A DNA stretch of 64,000 bases, from positions 174,836-238,835 of the forward strand of contig NZ_JAPZVN010000010.1 of NCBI RefSeq assembly GCF_027533845.1. The letters run 5' to 3'. This stretch comes from Streptomyces sp. RPT161. GTDB lineage: Bacteria > Actinomycetota > Actinomycetes > Streptomycetales > Streptomycetaceae. The position numbers and the translations under genes are program-made. Positions 52,511 through 61,280 of this stretch are shown here, piece after piece. Position 1 is the first letter of the stretch, and each line of letters starts with the position of its first letter. A model generated the notes under the pieces. The model was not told where the DNA came from and made no database searches. It worked only from the letters and a program-made list of their open reading frames with translations.

Positions 52511-52729
52511 ATGGAGCCACTGGAGGAGGCAGACCAAAGTCCGATCGGAGCCATCGGGCGGGTGACCGTTTCCATCCCACCGGACGGGCCGGGCGAAGTG
52601 CTGGTCGCGGTGCGCGGCGGGAGCGAGGCGTTCGCGGCCTGGTCCGAGAAGCCGATCGGCAAGCACACCCTCGTGATCGTCGTGGACCGTACGTCGGCCC
52701 GCTCGGTAATCGTCGCGCCCTTCCCGTAG
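52511..52729 (+). CDS. small OB-fold (NfeD-like) partner of flotillin
   Basis: The 72-residue protein starts MEPLEEADQSPIGAIGRVTV. IGAIGRVTVSIPPDGPGEVL, VAVRGGSEAFAAWSEKPIGK and HTLVIVVDRTSARSVIVAP have the strand pattern of the NfeD C-terminal OB domain. It sits 43 bp before a flotillin-type gene, as NfeD proteins do, but lacks the membrane helices of full NfeD. Confidence 0.75.
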   Translation: MEPLEEADQSPIGAIGRVTVSIPPDGPGEVLVAVRGGSEAFAAWSEKPIGKHTLVIVVDRTSARSVIVAPFP

Positions 52730-52772
52730 CTGCCAACCGACTCACCTCCCTCGACACGACAGGAGGCCTCTT

Positions 52773-53963
52773 ATGTTGTTCTGGCACGTTCCGGCACCCA
52801 ACGAGGCCATGCTCATCTCCGGGTCCAAGCGCCAGGCGCAGGAGACGCAGTTCCGGATCGTCACCGGACACGGCAGCTTCGTCCTTCCCATCAAGCAGAA
52901 GGCCCGCATGTTGTCTCTCGCGCTTCGGGAGGCGGAGATCGTAGAGGAGTGCGTCACACAGCAGGGTATCCGGCTGAATGTGCGCGCCGTCGCGGTGTTC
53001 AAGGTGGGCGACGACTCGACGTCCATCGCCAACGCAGCCCGTCGCTTCCTTACCGAACAGGACCGTATGGAGGAACTTTCCGGCCGTATCTTCGCAGGTC
53101 ATCTGCGCTCGATAGTTGGCGGTTTGACGGTCGAGCAGATCATCCGGGAGCGGGACAGGGTGGCGCAGGAGGTCAAGGAGGCCAGCCACACCGAGATGGA
53201 AAAGCTGGGCATCGTCGTCGACGCCCTGCAGATCCAGGAGATCGCGGACGCAACCGGATACATCAACAACCTGGCGGCCCCGCATGCGGCAGCCGTCGCC
53301 AGCCAGGCCCGGATCGCGCAGGCGAAGGCCGACCAGGAGGCTGCCGAGCGCGAACAGCAGGCAGCCGCTCTGAAGGCCGAGTACGAACGCGACACGGCGA
53401 TCAAGCGGGCGGGATTCCTGGCCGAGACCGAGCAGTCCAACGCCCGTGCTGCGCAGGCGGGCCCCTTGGCCCAAGCCAAGGCCTCCCAAGAAGTCATCGA
53501 AGAGCAAACCTCCTTGGCGCAGCGTCAGGCTGCCCTCGCGGCACAGCGGTTGGAAGCAGAGGTACGCCGCCCCGCGGACGCGGAAGCGTACCGGCAGCGC
53601 ACCCTGGCCGAGGCCCAACGTGACCAGGCGAAGTTCGAGGCGGACGGTCGGGCCTATACCGAGCGGACCGTCGCGCAGGCTCAAGCCGACGCCAACAGCG
53701 CCCGGGCGGCGTCGCTCAGGGACGGCAACCAGGAACTCATCGCCGCGAACCGCGTAGTGGAAAATTTGCCGGCACTCACCGAGGCCGCCGCCCAGGGCAT
53801 CGCCGGGGCCCGCCTGACTGTCCTCAACGGCACCGAGGGGGTCAACGAGGTCGCATCGGGAATCGTCGCACAGGGTTTGGCGATCCTGGAGGCGCTGCGG
53901 AACTCGACCCCAGCACCAAGCATGAACGGAGCGGCCCCCGCACCGGCCCCCGAGAAGTCCTGA
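52773..53963 (+). CDS. flotillin-like SPFH protein
   Basis: The start follows AGGAGGCCTCTT. The 396-residue protein has an SPFH domain (MLFWHVPAPNEAMLISGSKR, VLPIKQKARMLSLALREAEI, CVTQQGIRLNVRAVAVFKVG, LSGRIFAGHLRSIVGGLTVE, MEKLGIVVDALQIQEIAD). A long Ala/Glu/Gln-rich coiled coil (QAAALKAEYERDTAIKRAGF) and an oligomerisation end (NRVVENLPALTEAAAQGIAG) follow. Unlike longer flotillins it lacks a clear N-terminal hairpin helix. Flotillins scaffold membrane microdomains. With the upstream OB protein it forms a yuaF-yuaG-like pair, divergent from pspA. Confidence 0.92.
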   Translation: MLFWHVPAPNEAMLISGSKRQAQETQFRIVTGHGSFVLPIKQKARMLSLALREAEIVEECVTQQGIRLNVRAVAVFKVGDDSTSIANAARRFLTEQDRMEELSGRIFAGHLRSIVGGLTVEQIIRERDRVAQEVKEASHTEMEKLGIVVDALQIQEIADATGYINNLAAPHAAAVASQARIAQAKADQEAAEREQQAAALKAEYERDTAIKRAGFLAETEQSNARAAQAGPLAQAKASQEVIEEQTSLAQRQAALAAQRLEAEVRRPADAEAYRQRTLAEAQRDQAKFEADGRAYTERTVAQAQADANSARAASLRDGNQELIAANRVVENLPALTEAAAQGIAGARLTVLNGTEGVNEVASGIVAQGLAILEALRNSTPAPSMNGAAPAPAPEKS

Positions 53964-54093
53964 AGAACTCCAGCGAGCAACTCACCTGCGGGGCTGGGGA
54001 GTTCCAGAGTTGGCTTGCCTTCCCGTGTCCACAGCGGTCCCTCCCGAGTGGCCGCGCGCCGAGGCCGTCGCGTTGTGTGAGCGGGACTGGCCG

Positions 54094-55680
54094 TCAGCCG
54101 CGGGCGCGGAGGCTGGCTTCTTCGAGATCGAGTTCGCGCTGGATCCGCCGCCGGGTGGCGTAGCTGATCTTGTTCGCTTCGTAGAGGCGCTGAAGCTCGG
54201 CCGCCTCGATGGCGATGAGTGTCCGGCGTATCTCGCGGTAGGCGTCGGCAGGACGGGCGTCCGGGTCGCTGTAGTGGGCATCTTCGGCCTGGTGGATACG
54301 CGCTTCCAGTTGGCGACGGACCTGTTTCAGTGCGGCCTCGGCGGCGGCACCCAGATCGGCGAGCTGATCCAGATCGCCAAGCTGTTTGAGCTCTTCGAGA
54401 GCGGCGTGAGCGATGCGTCGGCGGGTGCGGGCCTCTTCGCGGGCGGTGTGCTCTGGTTCCAGGGCGATGCCGGAGCGGCGGACGACAGGGGCGAGGGTGA
54501 AACCCTGGAAGATCAGAGTGAGCGCGATGGTCCCGGTGGTGAGCGTGAGGATGAGCGCCCGGTGCGGCAGCGGCGCCCCAGTGTGGGTGGTCAGGGGGAT
54601 GGAGAGCGCGGCGGCCAGCGGCATGACGCCTCGGGTGCCTGCCCAGGACAAGACGGCCGGGACGCGCCAGGAGAGGCGACTGTCGCCCTCCCTGTGCCGG
54701 TGGTGGATAAGGGCGGACAGCGGGAAGACCCACAGCAGGCGGATCGCCAGCACGGTGAGTGCGATCACCGGTACCCACAGCGGCCAGCCGTGCTCGTCGT
54801 GCGCGAGCTGACGGACAGCGGAGGGTAGCTCAAGGCCGATGAGGGCGAAGACGACGCTCTCCAGCAGGAAAGTCACAGTCTCATAGACGGCGTGGATCTG
54901 GAGGCGGATGGGGGCGCTGCTCAGCTTGTGGCCGGTGCTGCTGAGGGCAACCCCGGAGACGATGACGGCGGTCACGCCGGAGGTGTGCGACTGCTCCGCG
55001 ATGACGTACGAGGCATACGGGGTGACCAGGGCGATGACGGTCTCCAGTATGGGGTCCTCGGTCCGTCTGCGGATGAGGGTCACCACTGCGGCAACCGCCG
55101 CGCCGATGAGAGCTCCTCCGCCTGCGAGGATCAAGAACTGCTCGACGGTCCCGGGCACGGTGATGGCGCTGCTGGAAACCGCAGTGGCCACAGCGACCTT
55201 GTACAGGACCAGGGACGTGGCATCGTTGAACAGGCTTTCCGCCTGCACCATGGCCTGCACGCGCGGTGGCAGAGCCAGGCGCCGACCGAGCGCGGTAACG
55301 GCCACGGGGTCGGTGCTGGCCAGGACAGAGCCGAGGATGAACGCGGTCGCGGCGGTGAGCGGGGTGAGCGCTCGGGCGACGTACCCGACGGCGATGGCTG
55401 AGGCAAGGACCAGCCCGAAGACCAGGCCGGTCACAGGCCTCCACACGGTACGCAGGTCACGGACAGAGATCTCCCCGGCCGAAGCGAACAGCAGTGGCGG
55501 CAGCACCAGCACGTTGATCACGTGAGGCGGCAGACGAACCTCTGGGACCCAGGGCATCAGCCCAACCACCAGACCGGCAATCACCAGGAGCGAGGGGGCG
55601 GGCAGGCTCCAGCGCCGGGCACCGGTCGCCACCGCTGTGGCCAGGACCACGAGCAGCAGGATGACGGTCAGACCGGTCAT
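54094..55680 (-). CDS. Na+/H+ antiporter (CPA1 family)
   Basis: ATG 55680 (MTGLTVILLLVVLATAVATG). The 528-residue protein has about 12 helices and CPA1 landmarks: VLPPLLFASAGEISVRDLR, ILGSVLASTDPVAVTALGRR (the STDPVA motif of helix 5), QAESLFNDATSLVLYKVAVA (the ESLxND motif) and LSWAGTRGVMPLAAALSIPL. A cytosolic helical tail of about 110 residues follows (EEARTRRRIAHAALEELKQL). It exchanges Na+ or K+ for H+. It lies next to PspA and flotillin genes, both concerned with membrane integrity. Confidence 0.94.
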   Translation of the reverse strand: MTGLTVILLLVVLATAVATGARRWSLPAPSLLVIAGLVVGLMPWVPEVRLPPHVINVLVLPPLLFASAGEISVRDLRTVWRPVTGLVFGLVLASAIAVGYVARALTPLTAATAFILGSVLASTDPVAVTALGRRLALPPRVQAMVQAESLFNDATSLVLYKVAVATAVSSSAITVPGTVEQFLILAGGGALIGAAVAAVVTLIRRRTEDPILETVIALVTPYASYVIAEQSHTSGVTAVIVSGVALSSTGHKLSSAPIRLQIHAVYETVTFLLESVVFALIGLELPSAVRQLAHDEHGWPLWVPVIALTVLAIRLLWVFPLSALIHHRHREGDSRLSWRVPAVLSWAGTRGVMPLAAALSIPLTTHTGAPLPHRALILTLTTGTIALTLIFQGFTLAPVVRRSGIALEPEHTAREEARTRRRIAHAALEELKQLGDLDQLADLGAAAEAALKQVRRQLEARIHQAEDAHYSDPDARPADAYREIRRTLIAIEAAELQRLYEANKISYATRRRIQRELDLEEASLRARG

Positions 55681-56151
55681 GGAGCGTCCCCGGTAGGTTG
55701 CGGCTTGTTGCCCCCCTCTGACCAGGTGCTTTATCAACGTAACCGACCTCGGGCGGTGATGCAGCCGGCATGGAGCCGCGAGCGCCCAGGGCGCGGCAGT
55801 CGGGCACCGAGAGGCCGCCACGGACCGGGCGGTCACGCGGGTGATCGCCCTGGCGACGCCGCCGCCCGAGCGGCGCGTCTTCGGGTATGTCGACCGGCTC
55901 AAGCGCGTGCTCAGTGCGTTCGCGAAGTAGCGCGGCTCGTAGTAGGTGCATCCGATCTGCACCGGAAGCCACGCCCTGCCCTGAGAGGCCCCACAGACCG
56001 ATCCCCCGGTGCTCCCTCCAGGCCCTCCGCGCGCGGCTGCGCGCGGCCGGAACCCACGAGGCCCCACAGCGCTCCCAGCCATGACTTACGCACTGACGAG
56101 CTGCCTTTGCTCATTCACACGTTGATGCTCGCCATTCGCTTCCCTCTTTCT
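55681..56151. other. intergenic stretch with a C-terminal coding scrap
   Basis: On the plus strand 55811-55930 reads EAATDRAVTRVIALATPPPE then RRVFGYVDRLKRVLSAFAK and a TAG, with good codon bias but no start. It is probably the end of a lost gene. Nothing else was recognised. Confidence 0.35.
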
Positions 56152-56763
56152 TCAGAAGGCGACGTCGATGTAGTCGATGTCGGTGAACTCTACTTCGAGG
56201 TCCAGAGCACGGCGTCCTTCGTCTTTGAAGTAGATCTCTTGGAGCCCCTCGGCGACGATGCCGCGCATCTGCTGGTCGGTGGCGCCTTGTTCGCGGGCGT
56301 CGAAGAGGCGGCGTGCGTAAGGTGCTGGCAGATGTACGGTGAGGCGGCGCATGCGGCCGTCGTCGGTGGTGCCGATGGGTGCGGTGTAGCCGAAGCGGGC
56401 GCGGGTCTCGATGGTGATGCCGGCGGTGCTGGCGGCCTTGTTTCGGGCTTGCGCTCGGACGCGGGGCTGCCACATGGCGAGGACCAGGGCCCGCAGTCGG
56501 GTGGCGTGGTCTTTGGTGGCGTGTTTGATTTTCTTGTCGCGGTAGCGCTCTACCGTGCGCTGGCTGACGCCGATCTGTACGGCGACGCGACGGGCGAGTT
56601 CCGCCCTGCTGGCAGGCTTCAGGTCGGTGCCCCGGATCGCCTTGCGGTCGGCTGCCTCTGCCTGTTCCAGCAGGAACTTGACCTGGCCGTACGTCGTGGC
56701 CGGGATGGAGCGCGTGAACGTCTCCTGCTCGGCGCGCTCCAGGGCTCTGTGGATCTCGGTCAC
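56152..56763 (-). CDS. tpg: telomere terminal protein Tpg
   Basis: GTG start at 56763, 4 bp after the tap stop, so the two are coupled. The 203-residue protein has the Tpg layout: MTEIHRALERAEQETFTRSI, a helix-turn-helix (VAVQIGVSQRTVERYRDKKI), WQPRVRAQARNKAASTAGIT, RARFGYTAPIGTTDDGRMRR, LTVHLPAPYARRLFDAREQG, ATDQQMRGIVAEGLQEIYFK and the ending FTDIDYIDVAF. Tpg becomes covalently joined to the 5' ends of linear Streptomyces replicons and primes fill-in of the 3' overhang. It marks this DNA as part of a linear chromosome arm or plasmid. Confidence 0.93.
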   Translation of the reverse strand: MTEIHRALERAEQETFTRSIPATTYGQVKFLLEQAEAADRKAIRGTDLKPASRAELARRVAVQIGVSQRTVERYRDKKIKHATKDHATRLRALVLAMWQPRVRAQARNKAASTAGITIETRARFGYTAPIGTTDDGRMRRLTVHLPAPYARRLFDAREQGATDQQMRGIVAEGLQEIYFKDEGRRALDLEVEFTDIDYIDVAF

Positions 56764-56767
56764 GGTC

Positions 56768-58897
56768 CTACTCCCCCGCGTCCATGACGGCGTCGCCGCC
56801 CTTGATGTGGCGGGCGGGGTTGTAGCCCTGCTCCATCAGGTCCACCGCCCACGCCATTTCCTGAACACCCTCCAGCTTCGCCATGCCCGGGCTGGCGCCA
56901 AGACGGAACGTACCCGGCAGGATGCGACCGTCCTCGGTGAGCGGCAGGAAGTCCAGCGGTGACGGGCCCGGGCTTGGGTAGACGACGCAGTCCGACAGCA
57001 CCGCCAGCGGGTAACGTCCGGTCGCCTTCGCGACGTTGAGCATCTTGCGGTGCATGTTCACCCGTGCCTTGGCGATCACCGCGGCCCGAATGTCCGGCCG
57101 CCACGTCGGCCGCTCCAGTGCCGGCCACCGCTCACCGTCACGGTAGTGGCGGCCCTGAGGGCGCTCCCGGAGTTTCCCGATACCGCCCTTGACCGTCGAC
57201 TTGATCGCTGACAACACGCACGCCAGGCCCGGATCGGTCTGCTTGTGCTGCTCCATCGCCTCCAGGAAGGCGCGTTCACCGACGTCGCCTCCCACAGGGA
57301 CACCGAGGTCGCCCATCGTGGCCACGTAGGCGGCCCTGAGGCGGTCGTGCCACGGATCCAGGTACGCACCCGTCTCGTACCGCAGGAACGCCTCGACGGG
57401 GGTGACCTCGTAGCCCAACTCCTGTGCGTAGGCGACGGAGTTGGTCTGATACCAGGCAGGTCCCGAGGGGCGCTCGCCTGTGGAGGTGAAGGGGCTGGGC
57501 AGACGTGGATCCAGCTCGACGTGGGAGAGGTCCACGTACCAGGAACCGGGGACCTTCTTGTCGAAGGAGGGGCGGTCAACGTGAACGGGCGATCCGAGCC
57601 CGACCGTCAACCGCGCCGCGGCAGCAAGGAACGCGGTGTTGATGTCGATACCCACCGCGAAGGGCAGCAGGCACTCCTCGTCACTGAGGAGGTCCACGTC
57701 GCGGACCCACTGGTAGGCCTCCTCGTCGAGGAACCCGTCCGTCCAGCCCTGGGCGACCGGATGCTCGGCCGGGGCCTCCGGCGGCGCCGGGTCCACCACG
57801 GCAGTCAGCGCACCCGGGTTCGGCGCTGAGACCCACGCACCGGACGCGTCCTTGGCGGCACGCGTCGGCGGCCGCAACGCGGTCATCAACTCCAAACCGC
57901 ACACCGCGGTCGAGCCTCGCGGGGTGATCACGCGAATGGCGAACTCGCCCAGCACCCTGGCGAGTTCAGCAGGGGGCAGGTCGGCCGCCTCTCCCCAGGC
58001 CCTGGCGTCCAGGGCGTCCCACGACAAGATCGCCAGCTGCACGCACTGCCGCTCGCTGCCCTTGGCGGGACGGTAGATCCTGGGCCACGGCCCGAACCCA
58101 CGCTGCGTCAACTTCCACTTCGCACGCGCGATTTGTCTGACCACTGGGTGGTCCTCCGGCAGGCGCAGGCTACGGCGTGCCTCTGGGCCCTCCAGGCGCT
58201 CCGGCAGACCGAGCTTCACGGCCGCCGACGCGGTCAACACGACCAGCGGATCGGCATCCTTGCCGTTGCGGTGCAGCCGCGCTGCGCCGATCCCGGAGTC
58301 CTGCAAAGTCCACTCGACCAACTGCGTAATCGTGGTCGCCGGGCAGTCCAGCACCACACCACCGGGGCAGTAGACCATGCCATCCCCGTCCAACACACCG
58401 AGCGGGCCATGGGGGAACCGCTGGTCGAGGGCCGGCTGCGCGACCTTCTTCGCAGCCGGGCGATGCGGCGTGGACGCCTGCTTGGTGCTCACCACGCGCC
58501 TGGCGCCTGCCGAAGGAGGGCTCACCGCAGGGGGTGCCGGGGTGGTTTGTTGAGGGACGTCAACCGGACGTCGTGGAGTGTTCGTGGTGGAGGTCCGCGG
58601 CACTGGCTCCGGCTCGGGCGGCGACGCCGGTGATGCGTCGGGGGTGGTCTTGGGGTACTTCGCGGCCCAGCCCTCCAACAGGCGCAGGTAGGCCTGGCGC
58701 CGTGGTGGTCTGGGTTCACTGCGGCCGGTGTCCCAGTTCTTCACGGTCTGGGTCGTCGTTTGCAGGACCTGGGCCAGACGCGCCTGCGTGACACCAGCGG
58801 CCTCCCGCAGCCGCTTTCGCTCCTCGGGTGGCGGGAGTTGCGGCTCACCCTCCAGTAGGGCGTCCACGGCCGCGAACAGCTCTTCCTGGCTCGCCAT
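56768..58897 (-). CDS. tap: telomere-associated protein Tap
   Basis: ATG 58897 directly after GGAGGTGGAGC. The 709-residue protein starts with a helix-turn-helix (LREAAGVTQARLAQVLQTTT, TVKNWDTGRSEP). A Pro-rich linker (about residues 75-145) and a large conserved body follow: VLDCPATTITQLVEWTLQDS, ARAKWKLTQRGFGPWPRIYR, LLPFAVGIDINTAFLAAAAR, VNMHRKMLNVAKATGRYPLA and VLSDCVVYPSPGPSPLDFLP. This is Tap, which binds the 3' telomere overhang and recruits Tpg. The pair is intact, unlike much of the flanking DNA. Confidence 0.94.
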   Translation of the reverse strand: MASQEELFAAVDALLEGEPQLPPPEERKRLREAAGVTQARLAQVLQTTTQTVKNWDTGRSEPRPPRRQAYLRLLEGWAAKYPKTTPDASPASPPEPEPVPRTSTTNTPRRPVDVPQQTTPAPPAVSPPSAGARRVVSTKQASTPHRPAAKKVAQPALDQRFPHGPLGVLDGDGMVYCPGGVVLDCPATTITQLVEWTLQDSGIGAARLHRNGKDADPLVVLTASAAVKLGLPERLEGPEARRSLRLPEDHPVVRQIARAKWKLTQRGFGPWPRIYRPAKGSERQCVQLAILSWDALDARAWGEAADLPPAELARVLGEFAIRVITPRGSTAVCGLELMTALRPPTRAAKDASGAWVSAPNPGALTAVVDPAPPEAPAEHPVAQGWTDGFLDEEAYQWVRDVDLLSDEECLLPFAVGIDINTAFLAAAARLTVGLGSPVHVDRPSFDKKVPGSWYVDLSHVELDPRLPSPFTSTGERPSGPAWYQTNSVAYAQELGYEVTPVEAFLRYETGAYLDPWHDRLRAAYVATMGDLGVPVGGDVGERAFLEAMEQHKQTDPGLACVLSAIKSTVKGGIGKLRERPQGRHYRDGERWPALERPTWRPDIRAAVIAKARVNMHRKMLNVAKATGRYPLAVLSDCVVYPSPGPSPLDFLPLTEDGRILPGTFRLGASPGMAKLEGVQEMAWAVDLMEQGYNPARHIKGGDAVMDAGE

Positions 58898-59396
58898 GCT
58901 CCACCTCCGCCCTCAAACCTACCAGGATTTACCCATCGATTTGCGATGTCCTTAGCCTTGGATTTTCGAGCCCCGCTCGTGACGCCGCTTGACCGCTGGG
59001 GAGCGGGAACACGCTGTGTTCCCGGCCCGGTGATCGACGCGTACGAGATGCCATAAGCGGCGTGGCGCTGGTGGAATGCCGCTGGGCGGTCAGGCGTGTT
59101 GGGTTGGTACTGACCTCAGGCTAGGACAGCCGACACGGGACCTGGACGCACGAACCAGAACAGCTGGCGTCCACACCGGGGCGAGTGCAGTTCACGGTCC
59201 CGCGTCGCTGCGGAACTCCAGGTCAGCGCCTCAAGCTCCCAGCACCACGCGGTATTTGCCCAGCTCGAATCGCGGGGCCGAGTCCCATCCCCCGCTCCAG
59301 GACGCAGTGATCAAGGATACTCAAATGCCATTCGCATGTGGGAATCGGTGGAGTTGACGCCCCATCAGGGGCAGTCGGAAGGCAGGAGCAGTGGCA
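58898..59396. other. upstream region of tap with a 9-bp inverted repeat
   Basis: No gene is convincing. CGGGAACAC (59004-59012) and GTGTTCCCG (59016-59024) form a perfect inverted repeat around GCT, about 110 bp before tap. It could be a regulatory site for tap-tpg. It is unlike the closely packed palindromes of Streptomyces telomeres. Confidence 0.4.
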
Positions 59397-60542
59397 GTGA
59401 CGATGCGGTCGGTTCCGCTGGTGGGCGGTCCGGTGGAGATACGGGGTGCGCTGGACCTGGTGACCACGCCGTCGGGGGTGATGCCGCGTCGTCTGCCCGC
59501 ATGGACCAAGGACCAGCATCAGGACCCGACGGAGTACGGGGTGACCGTCATGCCCTCGGGGGTGCGACTGGTGTTCCGCACCGATGCGCGGGAAGTGGAG
59601 TTCGATGTCCTCACCACCACAGGTCAGTTGGACAGCGATCCGCAGCCACAGCCGACCGGGACGCTGGAACTGCTGGTGGACGGCGCCCCGGCCGGGCGCC
59701 AACAGGCGCCGTTGGGCAACGTCCTGCGGATGGCAGGCCCCGGGGCGGTGCAGCAACTGATCCCGGGCGAACCCGGTACGGTGCGGTTCGCCGGGCTGCC
59801 GACGGGCATGAAGAACGTCGAGCTGTGGCTGCCGCAGCAGACCCCCACGGAACTGGTGGCGCTGCGCGCCGACGGCGAGGTGCTGGCGCCACTGCCGGAC
59901 AGCCGACGCCGGTGGGTGCACCACGGCAGTTCCATCAGCCACTGCCTCGGGGCCGACGGCCCGACCGGCACCTGGCCGGTGGTGGCGGCGTCGCTCGGCG
60001 GTGTTGAGGTGATCAACCTCAGTCAGGCAGGCAACGCGATGCTGGACCCCTACGTCGCCCGAACCATTCGCGACATGCCCGCGGACCTGATCAGCCTCAA
60101 GATCGGCATCAACATCGTCGGCCTGGCCGCCTTCCGGCGACGGACGTTCGGCCCAGCGGTACACGGCTTCCTCGACACCATCCGCGACGGGCATCCGCAC
60201 ACGCCACTGCTGGTGATATCCCCCCTGAGCTGCCCAGCCTTCGAGGACACCCCCGGCCCGGCCACGACGGGTCCGAACGGTGAGGTGACAGCCCTCGGCG
60301 ACCCGGCCGATGTGGCCCACGGGGCACTGTCACTGACGGTGGTTCGTGCGGAGCTCGCCCGGATCGTGACGGCCCGGCGGGCATCCGATCCCCACCTGCA
60401 CTATCTGGACGGACGCGAGCTCCTCGGCCCTGAGGAAGTGGACGACCTGGCCGACGGCCTACACCCCACCGCGGCCGCATACCGTCGAATCGGCGAACGC
60501 TTCGCCGCCCACGCGTTCGCCAGCAACGGCCCCTTCGAGTGA
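59397..60542 (+). CDS. SGNH/GDSL-type hydrolase
   Basis: Starts at GTG 59391, GTG 59397 and ATG 59403 are all in frame; 59397 fits the AGGAG spacing best. The roughly 380-residue protein has an N-terminal beta-rich part (VTVMPSGVRLVFRTDAREVE, GTLELLVDGAPAGRQQAPLG) and an SGNH domain. Its blocks are RRWVHHGSSISHCLG (Ser, block I), INLSQAGNAMLDPYVAR (Gly, II), LKIGINIVG (Asn, III) and DDLADGLHPTAAAYRRIG (Asp and His, V). Two-domain SGNH esterases of this layout deacylate carbohydrates. No signal peptide. Stands alone. Confidence 0.9.
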   Translation: MTMRSVPLVGGPVEIRGALDLVTTPSGVMPRRLPAWTKDQHQDPTEYGVTVMPSGVRLVFRTDAREVEFDVLTTTGQLDSDPQPQPTGTLELLVDGAPAGRQQAPLGNVLRMAGPGAVQQLIPGEPGTVRFAGLPTGMKNVELWLPQQTPTELVALRADGEVLAPLPDSRRRWVHHGSSISHCLGADGPTGTWPVVAASLGGVEVINLSQAGNAMLDPYVARTIRDMPADLISLKIGINIVGLAAFRRRTFGPAVHGFLDTIRDGHPHTPLLVISPLSCPAFEDTPGPATTGPNGEVTALGDPADVAHGALSLTVVRAELARIVTARRASDPHLHYLDGRELLGPEEVDDLADGLHPTAAAYRRIGERFAAHAFASNGPFE

Positions 60543-60859
60543 ACGACCGGGCTTTCGCACCCGAAGCCCCGGCGGAGCCCGATCCTCGGGTATCCGATGG
60601 CCCGTTGGCCCTCCTCGGGGCCGATCAGGGCACCCCCGGTCAGCCGCGCCAGCAGTACATCGCCCCGACGCGCCCAAGGTGCCAGCCACGGGAAGCGGGC
60701 TCAGGACCCGCCGTCGTACGTGCCCCACAGCGCATGACGGCGGGGTGTTGTCCAAAGGGGCCGATTGGCGGGTTCGGTTGTCACCCGTTCGATTAACCGA
60801 TCGGGGGAGGGCGACCAGCCCCCGCCGAACTTAGAGTGAGCGTATCCGAGGCTGAAAGG
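60543..60859. other. intergenic stretch without a recognised gene
   Basis: No convincing frame on either strand. Confidence 0.4.
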
Positions 60860-61023
60860 ATGATCGTGAATGCGGCCAAGCGTCGTGCCGCGACCCCTGC
60901 GGCGCTGATGGCCGTGGGAATGACCTTACTTCCCCAGGCGTTGCGAACGCGGCCGCTATGACGTCAGGTGCGGCGTCCGTGAACGGCAGCACCGTAACAC
61001 TGACCACCAACGACTCACGAGTC
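60860..61023 (+). pseudogene. small exported protein, one missing base after the signal peptide
   Basis: GAAAGG precedes ATG 60860 / GTG 60866. The frame encodes a signal peptide, NAAKRRAATPAALMAVGMTL then LPQAL, containing a TTA codon. At about 60943 one base is missing: the next frame reads ANAAAMTSGAASVNGSTVTL and TTNDSRVRQSW. Joined, this is a signal peptide with a normal ANA|AA cleavage site. The mature part then fades into unrelated sequence. No family recognised. Confidence 0.5.
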
Positions 61024-61200
61024 CGCCAGAGCTGGTGCACGGCTGGCCGCCGCAACGGCGCCCTGAGCCTGGTGGAGACGTGGCGTCGCGGCCTCGCCAC
61101 CGCGCGTGGCCACAGGGAGATCGCGGAGTTCCTGCCCAGTCGGCGCAGCGGGCCCACTCCCTTGACCCTGATCGTCGGCCGACGCCCGAGCCACTCCTGC

Positions 61201-61226
61201 GCTCCACGACCGTACGGTCGTGGAGC
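61201..61226. promoter_or_regulatory. 26-bp perfect palindrome upstream of the SpoIIE-type gene
   Basis: Two 13-bp arms (GCTCCACGACCGT and its complement) meet with no spacer, 55 bp before the proposed start. It could be an operator or fold as a hairpin in the message. Confidence 0.55.
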
Positions 61227-61280
61227 GGCTCGCCGAACGGCGTCGGCTTCTCCCCACGAATCGGGGGAGGGACATCGATT

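Noticed and set aside
52341..53684. 447-codon minus-strand frame opposite the flotillin gene
   Set aside because: Antisense shadow of a coiled-coil gene, Leu/Arg-rich with no domain.
58898..59396. Possible telomere or replication origin next to tap
   Set aside because: Only one 9-bp inverted repeat is present; Streptomyces telomeres have several closely packed palindromes with GCGnAGC-type loops, and no DnaA-box cluster was seen.
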